From the NCBI GenBank assembly GCA_963825315.1, contig CAWGST010000005.1:496001-560000 (forward strand): a stretch of 64,000 nt of DNA. The letters run 5' to 3'. Positions 27,786 to 36,263 of this stretch are shown one piece after another. This stretch comes from DASRLE01 sp963825315 (lineage in GTDB: Bacteria; Verrucomicrobiota; Verrucomicrobiia; Limisphaerales; Palsa-1400). Below the pieces are notes generated by a model, which did not search any database, was not told the origin of the DNA, and saw only the letters and a list, made by a program, of their open reading frames with translations. The first letter of the stretch is position 1, and every line of letters begins with the position of its first letter. Position numbers and translations under genes: made by a program.

Positions 27786-28736
27786 TCATTGGCCGAGCTT
27801 TGTTCCGGGTTGGAGGGGATGGCCGGCCAGTAACTCGGCGGCGGTCATTTTTCGTCCGCCTTCCAGTTGTAGTTCATGGAGGCGCAAGGCCCCCTGGCCA
27901 CAGGCCACTACAAGTCCCGTTTTGTCCGCTTGCAAAATCTCCCCGGGTGGACCGGAGAGGTTGTCTTCGATGGTGGCGCGGAAGATTTTCAACAGCCGTC
28001 GCGCGGATTTTTCGGACAGGCTCGTATTAGCGCCCGGCCACGGAGTGAAGGCGCGTACTTGATTCCATAGCGTTCGCGCCGGCTGCGTCCAATCCAGGCG
28101 GCCATCTTCCTTGGTAATTTTTCGGGCGTAGCTGGCCGCTGATTCGTCCTGCGGCCGGGGGGTGATGCCGCCGCCCGTGTACTCCAGAATCGTCGGCACG
28201 AGCAGTTCGGCGCCCAGGACCGCGAGGCGTTCGTGCAACGTGGCGGAATTGTCTTCAGGAAGAATCGGGATGGACCGGCGGCTCAAAATATCGCCTGTGT
28301 CCAATCCCGCCGCCATTTTCATGATGGTCACGCCCGTTTCCGCCTCGCCGTTCAGAATGGCCCACTGAATCGGGGCGGCGCCGCGATATTTGGGCAAAAG
28401 CGAAGCGTGGACATTGACGGCGCCAAAGCGCGGCAGATCGAGCATGGATTGGGGAAGAATCTGGCCATAGGCGGCCACGACGAGCAAATCCGGACGCAAC
28501 GCGGCCAGTTGGGCGAGAAAATCAGGATGACGGGCGCGCGCGGGTTGCCAGACGGGAAGTCCGGCGCCGGCGGCAATTCTCTTGACAGGCGAAGGCTGAA
28601 GTTTCAAGTCGCGGCCTTTGGGGCGGTCCGGCTGGGTCACGACGCCGGGGATTTCAAAGTGAGGAGAGTCCAGCAAAGCCTGCAAACTGGCACAGGCCAG
28701 TTCGGCCGTCCCCATGAACACGATTCGCAAGGGCAT
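27786..28736 (-). CDS. fmt: methionyl-tRNA formyltransferase
   Basis: The 316-residue enzyme formylates initiator Met-tRNA using 10-formyl-THF. It has MRIVFMGT-like start residues, VVTQPDRPKGR, AYGQILPQSMLD, the catalytic segment NVHASLLPKYRGAAPIQWAI (Asn and His) and MAAGLDTGDIL (Asp), and an OB-fold C-terminal domain. The length is normal. It is followed on the same strand by repeat DNA, so it is the last gene of its group. Confidence 0.96.
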   Translation of the reverse strand: MPLRIVFMGTAELACASLQALLDSPHFEIPGVVTQPDRPKGRDLKLQPSPVKRIAAGAGLPVWQPARARHPDFLAQLAALRPDLLVVAAYGQILPQSMLDLPRFGAVNVHASLLPKYRGAAPIQWAILNGEAETGVTIMKMAAGLDTGDILSRRSIPILPEDNSATLHERLAVLGAELLVPTILEYTGGGITPRPQDESAASYARKITKEDGRLDWTQPARTLWNQVRAFTPWPGANTSLSEKSARRLLKIFRATIEDNLSGPPGEILQADKTGLVVACGQGALRLHELQLEGGRKMTAAELLAGHPLQPGTKLGQ

Positions 28737-28820
28737 CAGGATAAGGGTTTTTCGATGGTGGCGGGGGGCATGGCCGTCACGAGGAATTTGGAATTTGAGA
28801 TTGGAGATTTCAAAGCTGGT

Positions 28821-29828
28821 TTATTCAAGGTCCTTGTGCCGAATCTGCACTTCCAGGACTTCGACGAAGGGAATCATCTCGTCGGCGGTGGCGTTGTCAT
28901 GGAACACCTGCAAGTAGAGTTCGGCGGGGGTAATGCGTGTAATTCTTCGGCCCGTAAAATCACCGCGTCCCGATTTGATGTGAACGACCATGTCTCTCTC
29001 CGCCTCACTTGGAACAAGCCGGAAGAACCCGGCCAGCTTGGTCTCAAAGAAGCGGCGATTGAAGGAAAAATCGCAGCGCCGGAAGACGATGGGTTCCGGC
29101 AGGACGGGCGCCGCTTGCTGCGCCAATGGACGGGCCGGCTGCCGCGCGGCAACGGTTCCTTCAGCTTTCAAAGAGGGGCGCTCTCCCGAACCCGCCCCTG
29201 CACCTTCTTCAGGCGGCGCCGCCGTGGTCTCAGCCGGCGGCGGAGTGGCGCGGAACCGGGTTTGCGGTTCTTCCTGCCCTTCAAGCGATCCGGTCCGAGC
29301 CGGCATGGCAATGAAGATAATGGGGCTGAGCACGCCCAAAATAGGGATGGCCGCGAGTCCACAAACGGTTGGCAAGGGCTGGCCGCGATAAATGGCAATC
29401 TCGTATGCGGCGAACAGATTCGCACAATACAAAATCATGAGAATGGTCAATCCGACCGGGCTGGCAAAAATAGCCGTCATACCCAGGCGGGTTGTTGGCC
29501 GAGCCGGAGTTTGAATCGGTTTGACAATGATTTCCTTGCGTTGCGCCCTTTCCTGGGGAAGTTCTTCGATGAAGGGTTCGAGGAAGGCCTTTTCGCGCGC
29601 GGTCGCGGCCCTGGCCAGCAATGCCCGGAGGGAATCCTGCGTGAGCTTGTCCCACGGTATCCGGTCGAGGTCTGTTCCGTTGGCGGTTTGAAAGACCACG
29701 CCGTTCTCGGTTTCCGAAATGGGGTCGCCTTTGATCTCGGTGCCATCGGTCAAAGTGTATGACCCGGCTGAAGCCGTGATGGATACAAAGGCCAATAAGC
29801 AAAAAAGAAATAAACCGACCCTTCGCAT
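28821..29828 (-). CDS. membrane protein of unknown function
   Basis: The protein is 335 residues from the ATG at 29828, which gives a clear signal peptide (MRRVGLFLFCLLAFVSITAS). The exported N-terminal part contains DGTEIKGDPISETENGVVFQ, a short beta domain found in many verrucomicrobial hypothetical proteins. Two adjacent membrane segments follow at about residues 120-140 and 150-170, then a Pro/Ala/Glu-rich linker and a C-terminal beta-rich domain (FRRCDFSFNRRFFETKLAGF). No enzymatic motif is visible. It lies between nnr and fmt and may be transcribed with them. Confidence 0.7.
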   Translation of the reverse strand: MRRVGLFLFCLLAFVSITASAGSYTLTDGTEIKGDPISETENGVVFQTANGTDLDRIPWDKLTQDSLRALLARAATAREKAFLEPFIEELPQERAQRKEIIVKPIQTPARPTTRLGMTAIFASPVGLTILMILYCANLFAAYEIAIYRGQPLPTVCGLAAIPILGVLSPIIFIAMPARTGSLEGQEEPQTRFRATPPPAETTAAPPEEGAGAGSGERPSLKAEGTVAARQPARPLAQQAAPVLPEPIVFRRCDFSFNRRFFETKLAGFFRLVPSEAERDMVVHIKSGRGDFTGRRITRITPAELYLQVFHDNATADEMIPFVEVLEVQIRHKDLE

Positions 29829-29869
29829 GTGTGGGTGTTGCATAACAAATGCGCTCTGGCAAGGAAAGC

Positions 29870-31375
29870 TCATTGTGCGGGAACGATCATTTTCGATTTC
29901 ATATTTCCTAATTCCATTCTGCCTTGTTCATTGTCTCCCAAATGGCGGCTTAAATCCTCCACCGTCCAGTTGGCCCGGGCTTGGCAAAGGCGGTCGGCAG
30001 CCGCGCCGTGTTGCCAGACGGCGTATCGAATGGTGGTGAGGGGATCGTTCTGCCAATCCGGTTGCGCCAGCAATCCGGCCAGGTATCCGCCCAGCAGGTC
30101 GCCGCTTCCGCCTTGGGCCAGATGGGGATTGCCTGAACTGTTGACGAAAACCTTGCCGGTGGCGCGGCCGACAAGCGTTTGATGCCCTTTGAGCACGACG
30201 AAACAATCGCCCAATCGCTTGGACAATTCCCGCAACGCCAGAACACGATCCGCCTGGATGCTCGCGGCTGAACTGCGAAGAATCCGCCCGGCCTCGCCCG
30301 GATGCGGGGTAATCACCCGGATGACACCCGGAGGCGTCGGCCCGGGCGGCAACCAGTCGAGCGCGCTGGCATCGGCGACCACCGGCAAAGGTGTCTTGCG
30401 CCAGTGTGTTCGCATTTCTTCTTTCAAAGTGTCGGACAATTCCGGCGCGGCCAGCCCGGGGCCGAATAATATGGCGCTGCAAGATTTTGGCAGGGCTTGG
30501 CCGGACCGCCAGGCGTGGACCATGACCGATTGGCATTGCGCGGCGACCGGCACATAAACAGATTCCTGTGGAAAAACCGTGACCAACCCTGGCCGCGCGC
30601 GCAATGCGCCCTGCCCCGCCAGGACCGCCGCCCCGTGATAACCGAAACTGCCCGCGTAAATGGCCAGATGTCCAAAAGTGCCTTTGTTGCTCTGCACCGG
30701 ACGGCGCGGCGGCAAATGCGCAAAATCATTCCCGACAGTCCAATTCAGCTCGCTGTCAAACGGGCACGGAACCAGCCCCACGTCGGACAGGACTTCCAAC
30801 CGCCCGACAAATTGCGCCGCCTTGAGCAAGCCGTGTTTGGGCGCTCCGACGGTCAGAGTGAGGTCCGCGGTGATGGCCGCTCCTTCCACGCCGCCAGTTT
30901 CGGCATTCAACCCCGACGGAACATCCACCGCGAGAATGGGGAGATTTGCGCCGTTGACGGCCTCAATCAGCTTCTGCCAGTGAGCGTCGAGCGGCCGGTC
31001 CAAACCGATGCCAAACAAACCATCAACAATCCACGAAAAGCCGCCGCCGCCGATCGCCTCCAAAAATATTTCCAGGCCCTGCGCCGGGTCAACCACATCC
31101 AGGAGAAGCGCGCCGCGCTCCGGGCCGAGGTGCTTGCGCGCGGCGCGGACATCATCGCCGTTGTGGCCTTTGCCAGCCAGGAACAGGATCCGTTCACCCG
31201 GCCTGGCCAGTTGCTCCAGGCGGCGGGCAATGGCGCGGCCCACCTTGTCGATGACTTCGGGCGCAGTCCTGCCCGCGGTCCACGAGGCCTTTTCCCACTC
31301 GCGCATTTGAGCGACTGAAATGACTGGAAGCGGCCTGTTAGAATGGGCGCAAGCCCGATTTTGCAGGGTACTCAT
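29870..31375 (-). CDS. nnr: bifunctional NAD(P)H-hydrate epimerase / ADP-dependent dehydratase
   Basis: This 501-residue fusion repairs hydrated NAD(P)H. The N-terminal YjeF_N epimerase domain (about residues 15-225) includes LAGKGHNGDDVRAARKHL, WIVDGLFGIGLDRPL and AVDVPSGLNAETG. The C-terminal ribokinase-like dehydratase domain (about 235-490) has GTFGHLAIYAGSFGYHGAAV, ITPHPGEAGRIL, VVLKGHQTLV and the catalytic loop LAQGGSGDLLGGYLAGLL. The order matches E. coli Nnr. Confidence 0.95.
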   Translation of the reverse strand: MSTLQNRACAHSNRPLPVISVAQMREWEKASWTAGRTAPEVIDKVGRAIARRLEQLARPGERILFLAGKGHNGDDVRAARKHLGPERGALLLDVVDPAQGLEIFLEAIGGGGFSWIVDGLFGIGLDRPLDAHWQKLIEAVNGANLPILAVDVPSGLNAETGGVEGAAITADLTLTVGAPKHGLLKAAQFVGRLEVLSDVGLVPCPFDSELNWTVGNDFAHLPPRRPVQSNKGTFGHLAIYAGSFGYHGAAVLAGQGALRARPGLVTVFPQESVYVPVAAQCQSVMVHAWRSGQALPKSCSAILFGPGLAAPELSDTLKEEMRTHWRKTPLPVVADASALDWLPPGPTPPGVIRVITPHPGEAGRILRSSAASIQADRVLALRELSKRLGDCFVVLKGHQTLVGRATGKVFVNSSGNPHLAQGGSGDLLGGYLAGLLAQPDWQNDPLTTIRYAVWQHGAAADRLCQARANWTVEDLSRHLGDNEQGRMELGNMKSKMIVPAQ

Positions 31376-31433
31376 ATCGGTTTATAACGATAAAGCCGAA
31401 GACCGTGGTTTGAGAAGGTTTGAATTTTGCATA

Positions 31434-31598
31434 ATGATCATCAAGGAGGGCACGCTCGAATCGTTGCAGGGTGACAAGACAAACATCGTCACGACAGGCG
31501 GCATCATCTTTGAGGCGTCGAATGAACTCCACGGTGTGCGCAACATCGGCACAAACCGCGCGACGTATTTTGTTTTCAGAATTACACTGCACGGTTAG
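31434..31598 (+). pseudogene. C-terminal fragment of a cupin-domain protein
   Basis: The 54-residue frame MIIKEGTLESLQGDKTNIVT..., continuing with SNELHGVRNIGTNRATYFVF, matches only the second half of a single-domain cupin (the conserved loop with the Asn-Glu-Leu-His ligand motif). The first half, carrying the other metal ligands, is absent upstream. A dispersed double-hairpin repeat lies 48 bases downstream. Confidence 0.6.
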
Positions 31599-31645
31599 AA
31601 GTGTGGTTGATTTTCAACCACGAAGGACGAACATCACGAAGCAAG

Positions 31646-31683
31646 TTTTGGCGAGACGCCAAAACGGACCGGCGGGACGCCGG
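31646..31683. repeat. double-hairpin dispersed repeat, copy upstream of nadC
   Basis: Arms TTTTGGCG/CGCCAAAA (loop AGA) are followed four bases later by CCGGCG/CGCCGG (loop GGA), then CGCCACCCG. The copy at 43500-43537 shares arm sequences, spacing and the CCACCCG tail. Confidence 0.85.
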
Positions 31684-31777
31684 CGCCACCCGGGCTTCTT
31701 TTTCGCGGCTATTGCGTGTTGAAAATAGATTTTCAACTTTGCGCTTGCGAAGGAACTGCAAACCTTCAACTTTTGAT

Positions 31778-32623
31778 GTGCCTTTGAACTTTGATCCGCA
31801 AATGGTCCGGGCCGCATTGGCCGAAGACATCGGCTCGGGGGATGTGACGACCCTGGCCACCGTGCCGGCTGATGCCGTGGCGACCGCTGTCATGGTGGCG
31901 CGGGAACCGCTGGTGGTTTGCGGGTTGCCAGTGGCGGAAGCGGTTTTCAGGGAGGTTTCCGCTGGCTTGAATCTGGCCCCGGCTGCCACGGACGGGCAGC
32001 GCGTTGTAAATGGGCAGGCCTTGCTGAATATCCAAGGTACGGCCCGCGCCATCCTCACCGCCGAACGGGTAGCGCTCAATTTCGTGCAACGCTTGTCGGG
32101 CGTGGCGACTTTGACGGCGCGTTTTGTCGAAGCGGTGGCCGGGACTGGCGCGCAAATCCTCGACACCCGCAAGACAACCCCCGGCTGGCGGCGTCTGGAA
32201 AAATATGCCGTGCAGTGCGGCGGCGGCGTCAATCATCGCCTTGGCTTGTTTGACCGTATTTTAATCAAGGACAATCATCTGGCGGCGTTGCGCGGCGAAC
32301 CGCCCAACGCCATCGAGGCAGCGGTGCGGCGGGCGCGCGCGCAGTTTCCACACCTGGCTGTGGAGGTCGAAGCCGACACCCTCGAACAGGCCGGGCAGGC
32401 CTGCCGGGCCGGGGCCGATGTGATTTTGCTCGACAATATGTCCAACCAAGACCTGCGGGCGGCGGTGCGGTTGATTGATGGACGGGCCAAAACCGAGGCC
32501 AGCGGCGGCGTCACTTTGGCGACGGTGCGGGCCATTGCCGAAACGGGAGTGGATTTCATTTCCGTCGGCGCGCTGACGCATTCCGCGCCGGCGGCGGACA
32601 TTGCGCTGGATATCCAAACATGA
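31778..32623 (+). CDS. nadC: nicotinate-nucleotide pyrophosphorylase (quinolinate phosphoribosyltransferase)
   Basis: The 281-residue enzyme forms NaMN from quinolinate and PRPP in NAD synthesis. A GTG at 31778 gives the usual short helix before AALAEDIGSGDVTT; the frame is open further upstream to 31601, but that part runs through a dispersed repeat and has no family similarity. Core motifs are ERVALNFVQRLSGVAT, ILDTRKTTPGWRRLEKYA, GGGVNHRLGLFDRILIKDNH and EVEADTLEQA. Its stop overlaps the start of birA. nadE, for the last step of NAD synthesis, lies 5 kb further on. Confidence 0.94.
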   Translation: MPLNFDPQMVRAALAEDIGSGDVTTLATVPADAVATAVMVAREPLVVCGLPVAEAVFREVSAGLNLAPAATDGQRVVNGQALLNIQGTARAILTAERVALNFVQRLSGVATLTARFVEAVAGTGAQILDTRKTTPGWRRLEKYAVQCGGGVNHRLGLFDRILIKDNHLAALRGEPPNAIEAAVRRARAQFPHLAVEVEADTLEQAGQACRAGADVILLDNMSNQDLRAAVRLIDGRAKTEASGGVTLATVRAIAETGVDFISVGALTHSAPAADIALDIQT

Positions 32624-33612
32624 TCGCGACGGACACGACGATCGACGCCCATATATTGTCCGCCTTGCGTGGCGCGCCGTGGGGCGTTTCAGGAGGGGAA
32701 CTGGCGCGCCAACTCGGCGTCAGCCGCGCGGCCGTATGGGCGCACATTGAGGATCTGCGCGCCATTGGCTACGACATCGAGGCCGGCCCGCACCTGGGCT
32801 ACCGCCTGTTGAGCGTGCCTGACGTGCTGCACGCCGATGACATGTATTCGCGCCTGGGGCGGACGCGGGTCGTTGGCCGTGAAATCCAGGTCTTCGAGGA
32901 AACGACTTCGACCAACGATGTCATGGCCCGGCTGGCGCGAGGCGGTGTGAAAGAGGGCGTGGTTATTTTTGCCGAATCACAAAGCAAGGGGCGCGGGCGG
33001 CTGGGCCGGCGCTGGATTTCGCCGGCGCACAAAGGACTTTGGTTCTCGGTTTTGTTGCGCCCGGACATCCAGCCGCAGGCAGCGACGCAATTGACGATTG
33101 CCGCCGCCACCGCGCTGGCCCGGGGCATCACGCTGCAAACCGGCATTGTCCCGGAGATCAAGTGGCCCAATGACCTTTTGATCCGGGGCAAAAAGATGGC
33201 CGGCATTCTGACGGAAATGAGCGCGGAACTGGACCATTTGAAGGAGGTCATTCTGGGCATCGGCATCGACGTCAACCAGGAGGCGAACGAAATGCCGGCC
33301 GCTCTGCGCAAAACGGCGACGTCAATAAGAATTGAGTCCGGGCAAATGGTGGATCGCGCCGGACTGGCCGTGGCCATCCTGCGCGAGCTGGATCGCGATT
33401 ACGAACGGATCAAGCGCGGAGAATTCGACGTCATCGCCGAGCAATGGCAGGAACATTGCAGCACGATTGACTCGCAGGTGAGCATCCGTGTCGGCGACCG
33501 GGTGATTCGCGGCCGGGCGGAATCGCTCGATGCGGACGGGGCGCTGCTGCTGCGCGGGCAGCACGGCCATTTGGAGCGCATCACCGGCGGGGATGTGACG
33601 ATGGAGAAATAA
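32620..33612 (+). CDS. birA: bifunctional biotin operon repressor / biotin protein ligase
   Basis: The 330-residue protein combines an N-terminal winged helix (residues about 8-65; GGELARQLGVSRAAVWAHIE) with the ligase core (SKGRGRLGRRWISP, KWPNDLLIRGKKMAGILTE, GIGIDVNQ) and a C-terminal SH3-like domain. Unlike the ligase at 1296-2051, it can both biotinylate and repress transcription. The ATG overlaps the nadC stop (ATGA). The regulated genes are not identifiable here. Confidence 0.94.
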   Translation: MIATDTTIDAHILSALRGAPWGVSGGELARQLGVSRAAVWAHIEDLRAIGYDIEAGPHLGYRLLSVPDVLHADDMYSRLGRTRVVGREIQVFEETTSTNDVMARLARGGVKEGVVIFAESQSKGRGRLGRRWISPAHKGLWFSVLLRPDIQPQAATQLTIAAATALARGITLQTGIVPEIKWPNDLLIRGKKMAGILTEMSAELDHLKEVILGIGIDVNQEANEMPAALRKTATSIRIESGQMVDRAGLAVAILRELDRDYERIKRGEFDVIAEQWQEHCSTIDSQVSIRVGDRVIRGRAESLDADGALLLRGQHGHLERITGGDVTMEK

Positions 33613-33647
33613 TAATGGCTTGCCGAGCCGCAACGGTTACGGCGCGG

Positions 33648-33670
33648 CATTTTTCGCAGAGCGAAAAATG
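33648..33670. terminator. perfect 10-bp hairpin between convergent birA and tRNA-Val
   Basis: CATTTTTCGC (33648-33657) and GCGAAAAATG (33661-33670) are exact complements around an AGA loop. It sits 35 bases after birA and directly abuts the 3' end of the tRNA. It could end transcription from either side; a long T run after the stem is lacking, but the stem itself is U/A rich. The AGA loop matches the dispersed hairpin family. Confidence 0.5.
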
Positions 33671-33743
33671 GTGGGCGATGAGGGATTCGAACCCCCGACC
33701 AACAGCGTGTAAAGCTGCTGCGCTACCACTGCGCTAATCGCCC
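33669..33743 (-). tRNA. tRNA-Val (anticodon UAC), CCA encoded
   Basis: The minus strand folds as a cloverleaf: acceptor GGGCGAT/ATCGCCC, D arm GCGC-AGTGGTA-GCGC, anticodon stem GCAGC/GCTGT with loop TTTACAC (anticodon TAC in DNA), five-base variable loop, and T arm with GGTTCGAAT. The discriminator A is followed by genomic CCA (33669-33671). Confidence 0.97.
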
Positions 33744-33794
33744 CAACCTTTGCAATCTAGGCTTTGCCCCGGAATTTACGAGAGAAATCCAAAA

Positions 33795-33882
33795 AAGTAA
33801 GAATTAAGAAGGCAGAATTAAGAAGTCTGAGGGATCGGGTCAGTATTTTCTTAATTCATAATTCATACTTCTTAATTTTCTT
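33795..33882. repeat. AT-rich TAAGAA-type inverted microsatellite
   Basis: GTAAGAATTAAGAAGGCAGA and AATTAAGAAGTCTGAGGG face TTCTTAATTCATAATTCATA and CTTCTTAATT further on, giving an AT-rich hairpin between tRNA-Val and trmL. It shares words with the repeat at about 26310-26412. Confidence 0.65.
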
Positions 33883-34346
33883 CAAACCTCCCCCTCGAAT
33901 CCCTGCTGGCGCAAGGCCTCGTACAGAACCAGCGCCACGCAATTGGACAAATTAAGCGACCGGACGCCGGCATGAAACATCGGAATGCGCAGCCACCGAT
34001 CGCGGTGTTGCTCGATGATCTTTTTCGGCAGACCGGCGGTTTCGCGGCCAAAAACCAGGTAATCGCCGGGCTGATATTCCGCTTGCGCATAATGCCGCGC
34101 GCCATGCGATTCGATCAGCCAGAGGCGCGCGCCGGCGGGCAGTTGTCTTTGAAAGGCCGGCCAGTCGGACCAGCGATGCCAGGCCAGATGTTCCCAATAG
34201 TCCAGACCGGCGCGCTTGAGCCGCCTGTCGTCGAGCTTGAACCCGAACGGCTCGATCAAATGCAAAGTGGAGCGGGTCGCGGCGCAGAGCCGGGCGATAT
34301 TGCCCGTGTTCGGCGGAATTTCCGGCTCAAGCAAAACAATGTTCAT
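33882..34346 (-). CDS. trmL: tRNA (cytidine/uridine-2'-O-)-methyltransferase, TrmL-like SPOUT enzyme
   Basis: This is a 154-residue single-domain SPOUT methyltransferase. It starts MNIVLLEPEIPPNTGNIARL, carries LVFGRETAGLP (SAM loop) and ends with the knot segment RSLNLSNCVALVLYEALRQ. This set is diagnostic for TrmL, which modifies the wobble base of certain leucine tRNAs. It starts four bases after the truA stop. Confidence 0.92.
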   Translation of the reverse strand: MNIVLLEPEIPPNTGNIARLCAATRSTLHLIEPFGFKLDDRRLKRAGLDYWEHLAWHRWSDWPAFQRQLPAGARLWLIESHGARHYAQAEYQPGDYLVFGRETAGLPKKIIEQHRDRWLRIPMFHAGVRSLNLSNCVALVLYEALRQQGFEGEV

Positions 34347-34349
34347 CTG

Positions 34350-35111
34350 TCAATAAAACACCTTCCACAACACCAACCCGCGGGCGGGGGCGGTCATGCC
34401 CGCCGCGCGGCGGTCTTTCCGGCGCAAAATGTTTTTGATCTCCGCCGGCGCGATCTTCCCCTGCCCTGCCTGCGCCAGCGTGCCGACAATGCCGCGGCAC
34501 ATTTTGTAGAGAAAACCGTCCCCCTCGATGACAAAGGTCAGGAGCGGGCCGTTGCGCCGGATGTCGCACCGCCGCAAAGTGCGCACGGTTGATTTCATTT
34601 GATAGTTGCGGGTCGCGGCCAATGATTTGAAGTCGTGTTTTCCCACAAACAATTTGGCGGCGGCGCGCATGGCGCTGAGATTGAGGGGCCGGCAGACATG
34701 CCAGGCCTGCTGGCGCAGGAGCGGGTTCATGGCCGGCCCATTCCAAAGCAGGTACCGATACTGTTTGCCCCTGGCGTCGAACCGCGCGTCGAAACCGGCG
34801 CGGCAACGCGCCACGGCCATGACCCGGATGTCGCGGGGCAGATGAGCATTGACAGCCACAGCCATTTTGGCCGCGGGCATTTTTATCTGGTCGTCCGGAA
34901 TTTCCACTTGCGCGGCCATGCCAAGGGCATGCACCCCGGCATCGGTGCGGCTGGAACTGTGCAGACGCGACGCGCCGGGAAAAATTTTGCCGATCGCCTC
35001 TTCGACCCGCTGCTGGACTCCCACTCCGGTCTTTTGCGCCTGCCAGCCCGCGTAGCCGGTTCCGTCATAGGCAATGATGAGCTTGAATTTCACGGGCAAG
35101 AGGCCAGGCAT
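34350..35111 (-). CDS. truA: tRNA pseudouridine(38-40) synthase
   Basis: The 253-residue TruA has FKLIIAYDGTGYAGWQAQ, the catalytic RTDAGVHALGMAAQVE (Asp), HDFKSLAATR-type residues and FVIEGDGFLYKMCRGIVGTL near the end. Family length is about 245-270. The first six or so residues before FKLII are variable, so the exact start could be slightly internal. It is transcribed towards trmL. Confidence 0.94.
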   Translation of the reverse strand: MPGLLPVKFKLIIAYDGTGYAGWQAQKTGVGVQQRVEEAIGKIFPGASRLHSSSRTDAGVHALGMAAQVEIPDDQIKMPAAKMAVAVNAHLPRDIRVMAVARCRAGFDARFDARGKQYRYLLWNGPAMNPLLRQQAWHVCRPLNLSAMRAAAKLFVGKHDFKSLAATRNYQMKSTVRTLRRCDIRRNGPLLTFVIEGDGFLYKMCRGIVGTLAQAGQGKIAPAEIKNILRRKDRRAAGMTAPARGLVLWKVFY

Positions 35112-35123
35112 GGAATATCTATT

Positions 35124-35555
35124 TCATTGCTGGCGAAGAATTGCGGAAAGAAAAGCGCGCGGCGTCACACAAACGACGCCATGAGGCTTCTGCAAGTCAA
35201 GCAAGTCCGCATCATAAGTCACAATGAAAGCCGCGCGGACGGTCACCGCAGCCATGATGACTGGATCATCTTTCGGATCGCGCTTCACCGTTTTCCTGAC
35301 GGGAACGTCGTCGGCAAATTTTGAAACGGCCTTCAGCCATTCGAGCCAGTTTGTCCAGTTTGCATTGAGCCAGCGCTTTTCAGTTTCGGCGACGCGCTGA
35401 ACTGTGTCCGTCCATTCCGCTGTGATCCAAGGCGTGCGCCAGGATTCAAATCCCCCCGCCGCGAGAAGTTTCAGAACGGCGCGGGCATCGCCGCCACGCC
35501 AGCCAATTCCCGAAACCACAACGGAGCTGTCCAAAACGGCGCGCGGTTTAGGCAC
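35124..35555 (-). CDS. PIN-domain toxin of a type II toxin-antitoxin pair
   Basis: The 143-residue protein is of the COG1569-type PIN ribonuclease family. The acidic residues of the PIN active site are visible: AVLDSSVVVSG, TAEWTDTV, KDDPVIMAAV and VTYDADLLDL. It overlaps the preceding RHH antitoxin gene by eight bases, the usual antitoxin-then-toxin order. RNA cleavage is expected; the target is unknown. The pair sits inside a housekeeping run (truA-ruvX). Confidence 0.87.
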   Translation of the reverse strand: MPKPRAVLDSSVVVSGIGWRGGDARAVLKLLAAGGFESWRTPWITAEWTDTVQRVAETEKRWLNANWTNWLEWLKAVSKFADDVPVRKTVKRDPKDDPVIMAAVTVRAAFIVTYDADLLDLQKPHGVVCVTPRAFLSAILRQQ

Positions 35556-35796
35556 GACGTTCCTTTTTCACGCGCTTCACGATTTTGAGAACTGCCTCGA
35601 CCGGTTCCGCCGCCTCCGCACCCCCGCCATCAAGCTGCCGGAAACGCTGCAACAGTTCCGCCTGTTCCTTCTCTTGCCGGCTGCGAATGAGATCGCGAAC
35701 GACATCGCTTGTGCTGGCAAATCCTCCGGCTTCGCGGCGCGAATTGAGCCAGCCCTTTTGCTCTTCCGACAACGAAATGTTTAGCGTATTAGCCAT
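35548..35796 (-). CDS. ribbon-helix-helix antitoxin (ParD/CopG-like)
   Basis: The 82-residue protein begins MANTLNISLSEEQKGWLNSR, a ribbon-helix-helix DNA-binding domain with GGFASTSDVVRDLIRSRQ forming the second helix as in ParD. The charged, helical C-terminal part would wrap the PIN toxin. It is first in a two-gene unit and probably autoregulated. Confidence 0.85.
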   Translation of the reverse strand: MANTLNISLSEEQKGWLNSRREAGGFASTSDVVRDLIRSRQEKEQAELLQRFRQLDGGGAEAAEPVEAVLKIVKRVKKERRA

Positions 35797-35826
35797 GACA
35801 ACAAAATGACAGGTTGTGTGATTTTG

Positions 35827-36252
35827 TCAAGATTCGCCAAGACTTTGGAGGCTGTCCAAATAACTTTGCAGCAAAATGGCGGCGGCGGTTTGGTCTACTT
35901 TGGTTTTCCGCTTTTCGCGCCGCATGCCGGTTTCGATCAGAAAGCGGTTGGCTTGCACCGTGGTCAGGCGCTCGTCCCATGTTTTGACGGGGATGGCGAA
36001 AGCCCCCCGCAGACACCCCGCAAAATGCCTGGCCCTGGCCGCCGCCGGGCCATAGGTGCCATTCATGTTGCGCGGAATGCCGACCAGGATTTCCCCGACC
36101 TCCCTACTGTCAATAATATCTTCGAGGCGTTTCAGAAAATCTTCCAGCGGTTCGGCGGCAAGAAACTCGAGAGGCTGGGCGATGATGGCCGTCTCGTCGC
36201 TGATGGCCAGGCCGATTCGCTTTGTTCCGTGATCGAGGGCGAGAATGCGCAT
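35827..36252 (-). CDS. ruvX: putative pre-16S rRNA nuclease / Holliday junction resolvase-like RuvX (YqgF)
   Basis: This 141-residue RNase H-fold protein has MRILALDHGTKRIGLAISDE (first catalytic Asp), EILVGIPRNMNGT, KTWDERLTTVQA (Glu) and KVDQTAAAILLQSYLD (last Asp). The size is normal. Its ATG is 11 bases after the hemL stop, so the two are co-transcribed. Confidence 0.94.
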   Translation of the reverse strand: MRILALDHGTKRIGLAISDETAIIAQPLEFLAAEPLEDFLKRLEDIIDSREVGEILVGIPRNMNGTYGPAAARARHFAGCLRGAFAIPVKTWDERLTTVQANRFLIETGMRREKRKTKVDQTAAAILLQSYLDSLQSLGES

Positions 36253-36263
36253 AGCCGGCGCCG

